This document shows positions 45,786 through 57,700 of a DNA stretch of 64,000 nt, one piece after another. Position 1 is the stretch's first letter; each line of letters opens with the position of its first letter. This stretch comes from Silene conica. Lineage: Eukaryota > Streptophyta > Magnoliopsida > Caryophyllales > Caryophyllaceae. The notes beneath the pieces are model-generated. The model had not been told where the DNA came from and made no database searches. It saw only the letters and a program-made list of their open reading frames with translations. The position numbers and the translations under genes were made by a program. The stretch covers positions 18,500,649 to 18,564,648 of the forward strand of contig CM055312.2 in assembly GCA_029255685.2 (NCBI GenBank). The letters are read 5' to 3'.

Positions 45786-46268
45786 CCTCAGACATGCATT
45801 TGTACACCATTTCCTGTTTCTGTTACCGTTTTCGTCGGACTTCAAATAAACGTTTTGGGACTTTCTTTGTATTTCTTTTGGACTTTCCTTTTGGACTTTT
45901 GTAAGTAAATGTGAAGAAAAGTTTGTTTTTGTAGTTTAGTTAGTAAATGAGGTGAGGCAATGAGTATTTATTGTCAATGAGGACTAAAATAACAGCCTGG
46001 TGACAGACTGACAGGCTGTACACACTGGTTTTGGGGGGAAAAAAGCAGAGTACATTTCCCACTAAATTAAAAAGTTCAAAAAAGCTTTTTGGTGGGAAAA
46101 TTAGTAACTAATCACACTTATAATAACTCAGAAATTAAAAAATAACAAAGCAATTACCTTAATTCAAAACCAACTTACACACTTTTCATTGCAATTTTAT
46201 CATTTTTAATTACACTCTTAAAATCTGTGCATAAAGCATAACTACAACTTTGATTTGAATGGAGGAAG
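45786..46268 (-). other. N-terminal transposase segment and right end of the mariner-like element
   Basis: Starting at about 45815 on the minus strand, MVYKCMSE reads up to the Copia insertion site and is in phase with the transposase residues beyond it. Above it lie roughly 450 bp of untranslated sequence ending in the terminal repeat CTTCCTCCATTCAAATC. A second motif, TTCAAAACCAACTTACACAC, in plus orientation near 46162 resembles the sequence just inside the left end at 28971-28990. Confidence 0.5.
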
Positions 46269-46412
46269 TATATTGGAAATACGATGGCGTACGTAGGGAT
46301 GTTGAAAAGAAGTGAGAGTAGGGTAGTTGGAGGACGTATGTATGATATGGATTGCAGGATGGTGGTTAGTTGTGGGGCCTACTAAGATAAGGATTGAGAT
46401 GGACGTTGTGGC

Positions 46413-47638
46413 TAGAGATGGCAGTAAGGGCTCAGGCACGGTGGGCGGCACGGCTAACACGACGTTCGACACGGCACGACACGGCCGGTAGGGTATTCGA
46501 GGCGGCACGAGCACGGCACGGCCGTGCTACCTCCGTGCTCCGACGCGATTTTTTCGAAAGCTCCGTGCCCAGGCACGGCACGACCCGAGGCACGGTGGGC
46601 CATGGCATGCACCAGGCACGCCGGCCCGACACGGCCGGTCCAGTTGGTGGCACGGTGGGCTCTAGCCGTTGGGATTAGGCCGTTGTCTTATGGCCGTTGG
46701 AGAAGAATGGAGATGGAGTACAAAGTACTCTGTTTTTGTTCTTGATGTCGTGCTTCTGTTTCAGCTTTTCTGATTTTCTCTTTTTTTTGTTCTTTGAATA
46801 ATTAACTTCTATAAATACCAACTCAATTCAATTCATTTTCACAATTCAATCCATCTCTATTCTCTATTTCTCTTCTACTTATCTTAAATTCTTAATTCTT
46901 ATATAATTCTTATAATTATACAATAACAATATCACTTATAAACATATAAAAATCTTATATAAAATAATTAGTAATATAAATAATTAGTTTTATAAATTAA
47001 TTTGTTAATCGGGCTTGTTGAATCGGAAAACGAACTCGTCTAAGACCCGATACACTTAGAATGTTAGTGTGCTATAATGATTTGATAGATGCCGAAAATC
47101 GAGAACAAGACAAGGTCGATCATGAACAAGAAGATGATTCCGACGAAACAAGCACCTCGTCTGATTAATTAATATCGTTTCTTAATCGTTTTATCGTGTT
47201 TTTAATTAACTAAACTTGTAGACTTGTATCGTTACTTACTTTTTTAATAAAAGATTGATGTATTTTTTTTAACATCGTTTCTTAAACGTTTAATTAATTC
47301 GTTTTTTTCATCGTTTCTTAATTATTTGATTAAATCATATACATTAAAAATACAACAAAATAAGTGAACAAGTAAAAAAAAAATGTTTTTTTAAAAAATA
47401 TGTAGCACGCGAGCCGGCCCATGAACAATGGCACGACCGGCCTATGGGCCAGGCACGACCCGACACGCAAATCCACCGTGCCATGGGCGGGCCGCGGCTG
47501 GGTTCTCTGTCACCGGGCCAGGCACGACACGACACGACACGGTGGGCAAAAAAGCACGGCACGAACGAGCCATTTTATGGGGTCCGGCACGGTGTGCCGG
47601 CACGCGGGCCGGCCCAACACGACCCACTGCCAACACTA
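46413..47638. mobile_element. Non-autonomous hAT element (1226 bp)
   Basis: Ends TAGAGATGGCAGT and ACTGCCAACACTA form imperfect inverted repeats. The element is flanked by a perfect 8-bp target duplication, GTTGTGGC (46405-46412 and 47639-47646), diagnostic of hAT. Both subterminal regions are rich in GGCACG/CGTGCC motifs on both strands. A short acidic coding-like piece (about 47075-47165, ending DETSTSSD) may be left from a transposase. No catalytic region remains. Confidence 0.9.
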
Positions 47639-47646
47639 GTTGTGGC

Positions 47647-48112
47647 CCGGTGTGTTAGATGCATCACCATTGCGAGAGAGGGTTTGTTGATAGGGTTGCG
47701 GGAATTCGGTTAGTGATGACGAATATTTCTTTCAGATGTTCAGGTAAGGGTGGATGATAGAGGAAATGAGAGAGAAAGTAAAAAAATTAGAGACCGTAAA
47801 GAACTGAGAGGATAACAAACAAGAGATGTAATATAATATGAGTAAAATTAACTGTATATTGGATTATTGGATAAATAAATAACTTATAAAATCTAAAATA
47901 ATTTTATATCAACTTTTAAATTTACCTCTCAAAAGTTAAAATGTCGAGAAAAAGAGTACTTTGAATAAAATTAAACAACATAAACTTATCAAAAGTGTAG
48001 ATAATGGTTAAACAAAGCAAATTTTTCATGAAATTTACGAAACCCAAAAAAATCGTAAATTTTTAAGTTTAATAATATTTTTCATTATCATCCGTGTAAT
48101 TCACGGGTTTAA
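47647..48112 (+). mobile_element. Helitron-like 3' end
   Basis: ATCCGTGTAATTCACGGG at about 48079-48096 forms a short hairpin and is followed by TTTAAAAACTAT, near the CTRR end expected of a Helitron. The layout matches the better preserved Helitron at 17621-17647. The terminal CTRR is imperfect and I could not place the TC start, so the extent is uncertain; 47650-48070 is AT-rich with nothing else recognisable. Confidence 0.4.
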
Positions 48113-48257
48113 AAACTATCCTAATTAAATAGGCAAGCCGGGGCGAGGCGTAAAGAAAGTGATGGGACATGATAGGATCGGAAGCGGCAAAAGCGTGGAG
48201 TATGGCTGTATGGGGATTTGCATGGCATGCAAGTGTCATCTGCCACATTCACAGATC

Positions 48258-48283
48258 ATCCTCCTCCTCCTCCTCCTCCTCCT
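48258..48283 (+). repeat. CTC trinucleotide microsatellite
   Basis: About eight CTC units in the likely 5' UTR or promoter of the DUF639 gene. Confidence 0.85.
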
Positions 48284-48667
48284 GTAACTATATTATTCCC
48301 CAAATTGTGGACGCTAACTAACTCCTCCATTTCCTAAGCGGTACCACACTTCAATCTCTTGATTCCACATTGATCACGTATTCCAGGTATTTCCATTACC
48401 ATTCCATTATTTACCACCGTGTATCGACTTTATTAATTATTTCGATTTTGTATCTGCAAAATCAGATAACGCAACGCAGCGGTCTACTTAGCGGTGTACT
48501 TATGAGCTTTAGCATAATATTAGCATTGTCCTTTTTTCCTTTAGGTATAGAAAGGTGGCCTGGGTTGCGATTCAACAATATTGAAACTAAAAATTTAGTG
48601 ATTAATATTAGTTAAAATTTGTAATTGTTTGATTTGAGTGCATATGTATAAATTATAATAGGATAAG

Positions 48668-51600
48668 ATGGATATGGTGAAGTTGAAGCATCTGTCTACT
48701 ACTGCGAATGATGTTCTGAACCGATGCGCCATGTATGCTTCCTTCCTTTTGTTATTCACCTCTTCGGCTCTTGTAAGTCTTGTTATTCCAATAAAATGAA
48801 TATGTAGGTAGCAGGCTAGCAGTGTTGTGACTTGATTCCCTGTCTGATTTAGGAAATTAGACACAGATGTTGAGGCATTAGTAGATGAATTTGGTGCGGC
48901 ATGGAAGCCTGAGATGGGTGAATATTCGCGAAAACTAATCGACTACACCTGTTCAAAGGCTTTAAGACACCACTCTTACTGCGGAAAACAAGAGTCTATT
49001 TCTGATTCCTCCTTTAGTCGTTTCACATTTGATATGATGCTCGCATGGCAGATGCCTACTGCTGCTGATGAACAATCATACACGGTATTAATTGATTACT
49101 ATCTCCAACAACTACGAACTACTACTTATTATTATATTCCATTCTTATTTTGTAGATATTACTACTTACTTATTAGGTGAATTCAAAGGAATGCGTGAAT
49201 CTGTCTGTCATTTTTTTTTGAGAATAAGCATTTGGCTGACTACTACTCTAGGATCAAATGTGTTTGATTCACCCCGCCACCCAACCTTGATAAAGTAATC
49301 GTCTTCGGTTTAACTATTAAACTTGCTTTTCTTTGTCTTCAACGTACCCAGTACCCTTATATCTAAATATACTACTACTCATCATCCAACATCGCCCAAT
49401 ATCGGACATTAATTGGAGGGTTAGCTACTTTACACCTTTTCAAATATAAAATTAAAGTTTCGAGACTTGTTCATTCACCACGCAATTGCTACCCAATCAA
49501 ACACTGGAGTCTCGAGGCTTCAACTCCACCTCTCTCAAACAAATATGAACTTCACTATGTACTCAACATTAAAGGCAAACCAACCATGAAACCAAATGCA
49601 GTTTCAAACTAATGCTATTGGGACTTCCAACTTTTTCACGCTTCTCTTCTGGGTACTGGTAAGTGGTAATACTCAAGTTCACAACTTCTGCTTCCGATCA
49701 TCGTTACAGGAATGCTTAGGTAAGGAGAAGGAAGAGAAGAAATTGCCACTTAAGGCGACTCCACAGAATGAAGATGTGTCATTGTTCTACACCGACGTAA
49801 TGCCACTCCTAGTAAGTCTTGTATGCCTTTTTTTCAGATTTCAAAGCTTCTCAACTATTATGTCCTTGGGTTTGAGGAGAGGGCTACTGCGCTACGCAGA
49901 TATGCACCCAGGCTAACTGCCTTGAATTTGGTTTATTAAATCTTTCACGTTCTTGCATAAGGTTCCCTTTTCATTTTCCATCGTCCAAAGATATTTCAAA
50001 CGCTCACCCCGAGAATGCAAGATTTTCATTTGATTGCAGACTCCCAGTTTTAAAAATTTCAAGTAACAGTTTTGTGTTGCTAGGTTGATCATGGGCCAGG
50101 AGTTGAGGAAGACGCATTTGTATGGTTTGCATCGCTGCTTCCATTGCCTGGAGATGTTGCGAATGGTAGATTTACCTTTGAAACTCTGACGGCCTCTACT
50201 GCAAACCTTCTGCACTATCCAGCTTATGATAGATTTCTGAAAGAAATTGACAAGTGAGATATAATGACAAATTTTATCTCAAAATGCATATTTCTTTTGG
50301 TGAGTCACATATTGAATTTTCATTCCTTTGTCTCTTTGGAAATGTGTGTTAGATGCATGAAGCATCTCCAGAAGCAAGAAACACCAAGGGGAATTAGATT
50401 TGCAGATGACGAATTCATACTGCATGTCGAGGGAACTGCATCCAGTCAGCGAGTAGTACGCCATATCGGTGGAACAAGCTGGCCAGGTTTTTCTTGGCCT
50501 TTCGACTGACTGGGAATATTTGTCAGCTTCCATTAATCATGTTGTTAGCGACTAACCGAACTGAATGTTCCTGAAAAATTAGGTAGGCTGACGCTCACCA
50601 ACTATGCGCTCTACTTCGAGGCATCAGGTTCGATAACCTATGAAGACGCTCTAAAAATTGACCTATCAAAGAACCTAGAGCAAAGTGTGAAACCGGTGGC
50701 TACAGGTCCTTGGGGTGCACCACTCTTTGACAAAGCTATGATATATGAATCCTTGGAACTGTGAGACCAATATTCTTCTGCATTTAATGCTTTTTTCTAT
50801 GACTATTAACATGAAAAAATCACTGACTACGATTTATTAGCAGACTTTCTTGTCTTCGACTATAGCAATCTTGATGCCAAAACATTTTTTTTTTTGCAAT
50901 AAGCGAAAATGCGTGTAGCTGGAGATAGTCTGTTAACATGACTACGATTTAAATCACAATCAAGGGCAGATTCTTTTATAGTTTTGAACTGCTGGAAATG
51001 TGTTTATATAAATTTAATTAATTTGGTAAGGTGTTATAGTACTGTTCTGCATCGCAGCTTCAAAGTCCGTAACACTTCCAAACATGCACAAATAAATGCT
51101 CTTATCAGAAGAAGATTTAATTGATGCAATTGGAACAGTAAACAAGTAACACAAATAAATGTTCTTATCAGAAGAAGATTTAATTGATGCAATTGGAACA
51201 GTAAACAAGTAGCTGAGCACAAATGGATTTTTTTATTGCAGTTGTACACTTGTACTTTGATATAAAGTTGAACAATCCTATTGGCTTTGAAGTGTAAAAT
51301 ATCGATATGATGGAGTTAGCTTCATGTTAAAGCTAGTGTGGCAAGGCCGTAAACCTTATTCTTTGGGCTTAGTTGTATAACTTGTACTCTTATTTTCAAC
51401 TCTGATCATGTAATATCTTGAATGTAACAGTCGAGAATGTACAGGTATCAGCTAGCGTTGTGACAGTGATTTGTATGTGCACTTGGTTCTTATGTGTTGT
51501 GATACATTTTCAGGACAGAAGGCATAGTTCTAGAGTTCCCTGAAGCAACAAGTGCGACAAGACGAGATCACTGGCTTGCATTGACAAAAGAAATAATACT

Positions 51601-54509
51601 GCTACACCAGTTCTTATTAAAGCATGATCTGCTTAAGCCGACTCAAGTGTGGGAGATGCATTCGAGGACAATATTAGGCATTGTAAGGCTTCATGCCGCC
51701 AGAGAGATGCTTAGAATGGCACCTCCATTGCCCAGAAGTTTTTTAATCTTTACTTTATTTGATGAACTACCAAAAGGAGACTATATCATTGAAGAACTTG
51801 CTGAAACTCTCAAACTGATTGATTGTGGAGAACCAAGTAGTGCAAGTTCGATCTTAAGAAATCTTAACATGCCTCATGATATAGAACCTGGTATTGAGCT
51901 GAAAGAGCCAGATCTGACAAAAAGTAGCGCTCTTATAAGTGCACAAGATGAGAGTCTCGCTAGTTTGGATAATGCAGTTACTGAGGTCAGGGAAGAAGCG
52001 AAGGAAATTGAGTCTGCAAAAGCGACAACTGAAAGTTTGAAAGGAGAAGGCGTAATTGACAGCGCGATTGTACTCATGGTAAGACTTACACAAGCGTACC
52101 TTTTATCTACTGTAAGCTGCACATTAACATATTTGGCACGTCAGTTATTTCAGTCTTGTCTATTTCCTTAAGATCATTTACTTCTTACTACTGATAAATT
52201 TTGGTACAGCTACAAGAGGGAGCAGTATACTTGACCATAAACATGCTTGTGTGAACCCACTTTCTCTCTTTTCCAAAATCATTCTTAGTGATAATTATTA
52301 CTCTGGTGCACTCCAACGTTTTTCCCTGGGTTTCGAAGGGAGCTACATGTGAGGAAGTGTGTTGGAATATAAACTCACATGTGAGTGTCTCACATTGCTT
52401 GGAATAGAGAGATTGTACCACTTTATAACTACTACTCCAGTTACCAATTGGTTTTAGGATGCTCCCTTGTATTTGTCAAGTGGTTTGTCTCTCCTCCGTT
52501 CAGGTAGGCCCCAGACACATTTTCAAAACTGCTATTCATGGCCTTGATAGACGACATCATTTGGACGCAGATTTAGGAGCATTTCATTCTAAGGTTCTAG
52601 TAGATTACCATCTTGGCATAGCAGGCCATCCATTATTTCAGATTCCTGGTCTTTGGAGTATATGTAGAGGAGGAAGTACCCAAACTATACAGGTGCTTTC
52701 GGTTACTCGACAAAGACCAAGGACAGGTCACAGCATTGGGTAAATGGGAAGAAGGCTTGCAGCTTCATTGGAACTTAAGTATCCTTGTTTGCTTTACTCT
52801 CTGTGAACTACTGTGAATAATATAACTAAATAGTTTGAGATTACGCAGGAAATTTTGAAACCAATGGGTAGCTGCTGGAAGTGGTTTCTAGAAGTAGTGA
52901 ATTGGGAAAAACCAGCTGTTACTGTCAATTTTGCAGCTGCGATTCTCTTAATAGCTTACAAGTAAATTCTATCTTTTCATTGTTTTTATCATCGCAATTT
53001 TAGTGTTAGTCCTCGGGAGTTTGCTTTCTCAGCAGCATGATTGATTTCAGGGAGTGGATTGGGAAGGCATTGGCAGTTGGGTTGTTATGGGCAACTTTCA
53101 CCATGGAAAAAATAAGGCGTCGTGGGATTGGAGGAAAGTTTAATAAGTTGGTGGTGTGTACTGCCTCAGACCAGACAACTATGGAAAGCATCGTGTCCGC
53201 GCAGCAAGGGCTGAAAACTGCCCATGAACTGGTGCAGCAGGTCAATATTGTAGTGCTCAAGATCTACTCCATATTGCTCCATAGGGCACCCAAGGTACTT
53301 AGTTATGTCATCCGTGTTTATAGTTTTATACTGTTTCCTACTTTTACTTTAATTGTGTACAAGACTCAGGGCAAGTATACTGGATGTTCAAATGTATAAT
53401 GTAGTAGTCACTTGGCAGGGATTTCTTTTGGCTCCGACAATATTAATACACCATGCCAATGGCTCCACCGTGTTTATGTTGTTTCGAATTCTGTATAGTG
53501 TTGAGTGACTCATGGTCTCACGCAAGTATCTTACTGGACTAACCAATATAATTTGGCTACTATAGTATCAATAGAGCATTTGAATGGCTGATATGTTCCT
53601 ACCATGTGGAGGCTAGGCCATTAGAGGACATTTTTTTTGGGATGGCGATTGGCGAGGGAACCTGTATATAGCAAGAAAACCACCCCTTTTAGGGGGGTCA
53701 CAGGCTCGAAGTCTAGAAGACATAGTTCTAAGCCATTTTACCCTTACAAGATTCCTCTTGGTGAGGCAAATGGCTTTTCCTCTCTAATTAATTTGTCTAA
53801 GCCAGTTACCGCAAAGTGGTCAAGAATTGAGTTTCATGCATTATTCACATAAAACTTTGGTGTTACTGGTTCGCTTAATTATTTTTGGTCGAAGGATTTT
53901 GTGGGAGGCAAAAAGACCATATGCGCTTAGAATACGTGACGTCGTGAAGTAGGGGTGTCCTTTCAGTTGTGCATTCCTGTTTAGGCCTTGTTAGTTCGTG
54001 TCTGTCTGTGGTGTATTATTATCGGGTCATGATGAGTTTGGTTGGTCATTGATTGGGTTTGGGTAGAATGATGCCTTTTTTGTTTGTATTCATTGGGATA
54101 TCATTTTTTATGCCAAGGAGTTTATTATATTGTTGAGTTTCCTCTGCTGGTTGTTTTACCTTCTCGGCTACCTTTGTACTTGTTATAGTAACTACTTAAA
54201 AGTAGTAAGTCCAGCACTTTGTACTTTTAGCAAGTCCAGCTGTAAATAATGTTCTTTAACTATTTGTTATACTGGTTGCAGCAATCAAAGACGATTATGA
54301 TGCTGATGGTTGGAGCGGCAATTATCCTCGCCGCAGTTCCATTTAAGTTTGTAGTGATGGTTTCGACGTTGTATCTCTTCGTGATGAATTCTGGAGTTGG
54401 CCGTAATTTGATGGCAAATGACAAGGGAAATCGGCGGTTCAAGGAATGGTGGGACTCTATCCCTGTCATCCCTGTTGAGACAGTAGATGACCCGGCTGAG
54501 CTCAGTTAA
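48668..54509 (+). CDS. DUF639 family protein
   Basis: A complete plant gene of 10 coding exons: 48668-48732, 48853-49084, 49710-49811, 50084-50253, 50353-50486, 50583-50760, 51514-52078, 52849-52961, 53051-53294 and 54282-54509. All junctions are GT-AG and keep phase, giving 2031 bp and 676 residues, a usual length for the family. DUF639 signatures include WKPEMGEYSRKLIDYTCSKA, FSRFTFDMMLAW, ADDEFILHVEGTASSQRVVR and GPWGAPLFDKAM. Hydrophobic segments lie in exons 8-9 (VTVNFAAAILLIAY; ALAVGLLWATF) and in exon 10, before RRFKEWWDSIPVIPV, so it is probably a membrane protein. The biochemical role is unknown. The start MDMVKLKHLSTTANDVLNRC agrees with the N terminus of homologues. A 5' UTR intron is possible (GTATTT donor near 48387). 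Confidence 0.92.
51088..51213. repeat. Two-copy 62-bp tandem repeat in DUF639 intron 6
   Basis: TTATCAGAAGAAGATTTAAT followed by TGATGCAATTGGAACAGTAA is present twice in tandem. The short antisense ORF across it merely reflects the duplication. Confidence 0.85.
52215..52475 (-). repeat. Diverged LTR/TRIM-like repeat in DUF639 intron 7
   Basis: Contains AAACTCACATGTGAGTGTCT, CACTTTATAA and CCAATTGGTTTTAG in an order that matches, in reverse, the repeat at about 62610-62765. Ends are unclear. It contributes nothing coding to the DUF639 gene. Confidence 0.5.
53400..54281. other. Large last intron of the DUF639 gene
   Basis: Roughly 1 kb of intron 9 (53295-54281). A stretch near 53640-53730, with GATGGCGATTGGCGAG and later CAGGCTCGAAGTCT, is weakly reminiscent of pol III boxes but too diverged to call. 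No exon with matching phase was found here. Confidence 0.4.
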
Positions 54510-54709
54510 AGTTTCTTGTTAGTTGTAGAACTGTTTCAGTACAAAGTACAATTTTAGGTTCTATCTGACCTACCAGGTTCGTTAGGTTCATACTACAGCA
54601 ATTTTCGTTGTATCTAGGGTTTCCTTTCCGAAAGTATTTCCCAGCAATTTTCGTTAGTTGTTGGCCGTATTTTTTTTTTTTTGTTTTTCTGGCGGCGGTA
54701 AAGAAAAGT

Positions 54710-57700
54710 TTACATTCGTAGATGCAAGCGTGCCTCATTATGAGCCAGCTTATTTAAAGACCTAGGAATGTAACTGATACTAAGACAATTAAAGCTGCTT
54801 GCAAGCATGTTGAACTCCTCAATGAAGCTTCTTAGTTGATGGTGTATCTCTTCAACCTTGGTCAACTGACAATCAGACAAGATACTTACATGCAAAAAAG
54901 ATCTTCGAATTGCCCATTTCAAAGCCATTAAGATACCCCTTGTTTCGGCCTGAAGTGCAGACTCCGCCCTTAACCAAGCACCTTCCCTTGCCACCACCGT
55001 ACCTGAAGTATTGTAAGCAATCCATCCTGGCGATCCCGATTCAAGTGAGACCCATGTAACGTCGACCTTGATTCTCATATTACCATCCCCATGTGGTTTT
55101 CCAACCACCCAACAAGGAATCGACTTACTTAGCTCAAGTCTAAGATCTCCCCTTGATCCTCCTTCTCCTTCCCATCCCTTTCCCACCTCCCAACCACCTC
55201 ATGTCTTTGTGCGTTGCCAGACAACCAGGCTAGCTCAGATGACTCCTGAACCAACTTGAAGAAAACCTTTGGGCAGAAATCCATATTCTGAAAGACGACA
55301 TTATTCCTCAAAAGCCAGATATTCTAGAGAATGGCCAGGAAAAGGATTAACCCCCTATCCTCCTTTCCCTTCCTCCATAGAAATTTGATCCAGTTCATAA
55401 TCCAGGCTTCAATTAGAATAACACTTGTGCCTTCCCAGTTGAGTCCCAAAGGAGATCCCTTCCAGATTCTCTGTGTGACAGGGCAATCCCTAAAAAGGTG
55501 GCTTAACGTTTCAGGAATACTCGTTTCAGTAATCCCCGTCCCAACCCTGCACAGAACACAGACATATCCAAAAGCCATATCTCGTTTGGCAAATTCCTCA
55601 CCAACATGAAGAGTCCCCGTCAAGATCTTCCATATTAAGATACGCCAAGTTTTCGGCCCTGGAAGCCTCCATAACCGAGATTTCAAGAAGTTCAGGCATA
55701 GTCCCGTTTTGCGCCTCCTATCCCGGTCAGACATATTCCTCGTGAAGAATGCATCAGCAACCATGGCGTATCCACTTTTAACCGTGTAGTCTCCATCTTT
55801 AGTTCCCATCCACCACAGCCAGTCATCTTGTGAATGTAATCCGATTGGCGTCGCCAAAATTTTGACAGCAGAATCCCTCTCAAAAAGAGAGAAGACCAAA
55901 TGCTCATCCCATGTCCCTTGAGGCGAAATCAAATCATTGATCGTTAGATTATAAAGATGACTCCTCTCGAATGAGAGGATCTCCAGTCGTGGTAATGGCA
56001 TCTCCGCATCAACCCACCTAGAAGATCAAACATTTAAACTTAATTCCCTACCCGGCTTCCAGCCCACATTAGCCTTGATCAAATCCAACCCATGTATAAT
56101 ACTGTTCACACCCCAAGATCTGTTTGGCTTTTTCACATAGTCCATTCTTGTAAATGATTCATAATCCTTAAAGATCAGGCCCCTGAAAACTCTGCTGAAA
56201 AAAAATTCCTGAGATCTAATCATCCCCCAAGCATTCTTTCCCAAAAGCGCCTGATTTAAGAATTAAACATTTCTGATACCTAGACCACCCATACCCTTCG
56301 GTAAACTCAGAATATTCTTGCTACACCAGTGCATACCACGAGCTGATTTACATCCGGCCCACCAAAAATGAGCCAACAAGACATTAATCCTTGTAGCCAC
56401 ACTTACCGGAATCTTAAAAACCGATAGAAAGTAAATTGAGAGACTGGAGAGAACCGATGAAATCAGTGTGATCCTTCCTGCTGCAGATAAGAAATTCCCA
56501 TTCCATGAAGAAATCCGATGGGTAACATTGTCCAGTAATCCTGTGTAAAACTCTTGTTTAGAATCCTGAACATCAGAGCGGATCCCCAGATATTTCCCGA
56601 TGCCTTTATTATTACGGATACCAAGCACCCGTAGACAATCGCGCACTCTAGTCAAGGTCATCGATGGGCTAAACAAAACACCTGATTTTTGCTTATTCAA
56701 AACCTGACCCGAGGCCGCACAATAGCTACTTATTGTATTAATCAAGTCCTGACATGCCATCCCCTTATCCTTGATGAAGAAAATCGAATCGTCTGCAAAG
56801 AAAAGGTGATTAAGAGCAGGTGCATTTCTCCCAACTTCACCCCTTTGAGGCGACGTTGTCTTTCCAAACGTAAAACATTTCCAGAAAGCACCTCCATACA
56901 CAAGACAAAAAGATAAGGCGAAAGTGGATCTACTTGTCTCAAACCACAGGACGGCTTAAAAGAAGAGGTTGGTGCACCATTAAACAACACCTCATACGAA
57001 ACCGTAGTGACACAACTCATAATTAACCCAATGAGCTTTAGTGGAAAATGAAATCCCTTTAAAACCGCCTCCAAAAAAATCCCACTTTACCCTATCATAA
57101 GCCTTACTCATGTCTGCCTTGAAAGCCAAGAAACCTGATTTCCCATACCGGTGAGAGTTTATCTTATGAATCGCCTCTTGGGCCAGAAGAATAATATCAC
57201 TAATATGCCTACCGGCCACAAAAGCATTTTGAAAGTCACCAACCAAATAATTCATCACCCTAGTCAATCTGTTAGCGATACATTTTGAGATAATTCGCAT
57301 GATAACATTACAGAGACTAATAGGCCGATAATCCCCAGTACCCTCCGGGTTATCACATTTTGGAATCAGAACAATGAAGGTACGATTCATCTCCCTAAGG
57401 ACCCTTCCCGAGTTAAGGATCGACAAAACCCCTTTAGTGACATCATGCTTAATAAAAGCCCAACATCGTTGAAAGAAAATACCTGGGATCCCATCAGGAC
57501 TAGGAGCCTTCAAGGCACCCATTTGAATTTTCCCTAACCACATCATGAATCAGGCCTAACCGCTCATCCCTACTTTCTTGAACCACCGGATTATACAACT
57601 TTACAAAAGAGTCACGAAACAACCCACTAATCTCATCAGGTTTGGTAATCCACAATCCATCCCCATCCTTGATACTGAATATGAAGTTCTTACTAGCCCG

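Larger units (their letters stand above)
28962..46268 (-). mobile_element. Candidate giant mariner-like element with nested insertions
   Basis: The left end, after TA at 28960-28961, reads CTTCCTCCGTTCAAATC. The right end, read on the minus strand, is CTTCCTCCATTCAAATC and is followed by TA at 46269-46270. Sixteen of 17 bases match, and the TA duplication plus CTCCCTCC-like start fit plant mariner/Stowaway. Between the ends lie a mariner transposase (minus strand), a satellite array, an extra ORF and a nested Copia element. Without the Copia insertion the unit is about 8.7 kb, unusually long for a plant mariner. The alternative is that the right end belongs to a short Stowaway MITE (about 46150-46268) and the left end to something unrelated. 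Confidence 0.5.

Noticed and set aside
46394-47713. Several overlapping ORFs with Arg/His/Pro-rich products
   Set aside because: They lie in the GGCACG-rich arms of the hAT element on both strands and reflect base composition, not genes.
51014-51249. Antisense ORFs with a repeated peptide in DUF639 intron 6
   Set aside because: They are explained by the 62-bp tandem DNA duplication.
53637-53852. 71-codon ORF and tRNA-like boxes in the last DUF639 intron
   Set aside because: The box matches are poor, no repeat structure is visible and the ORF has no phase match to the flanking exons.
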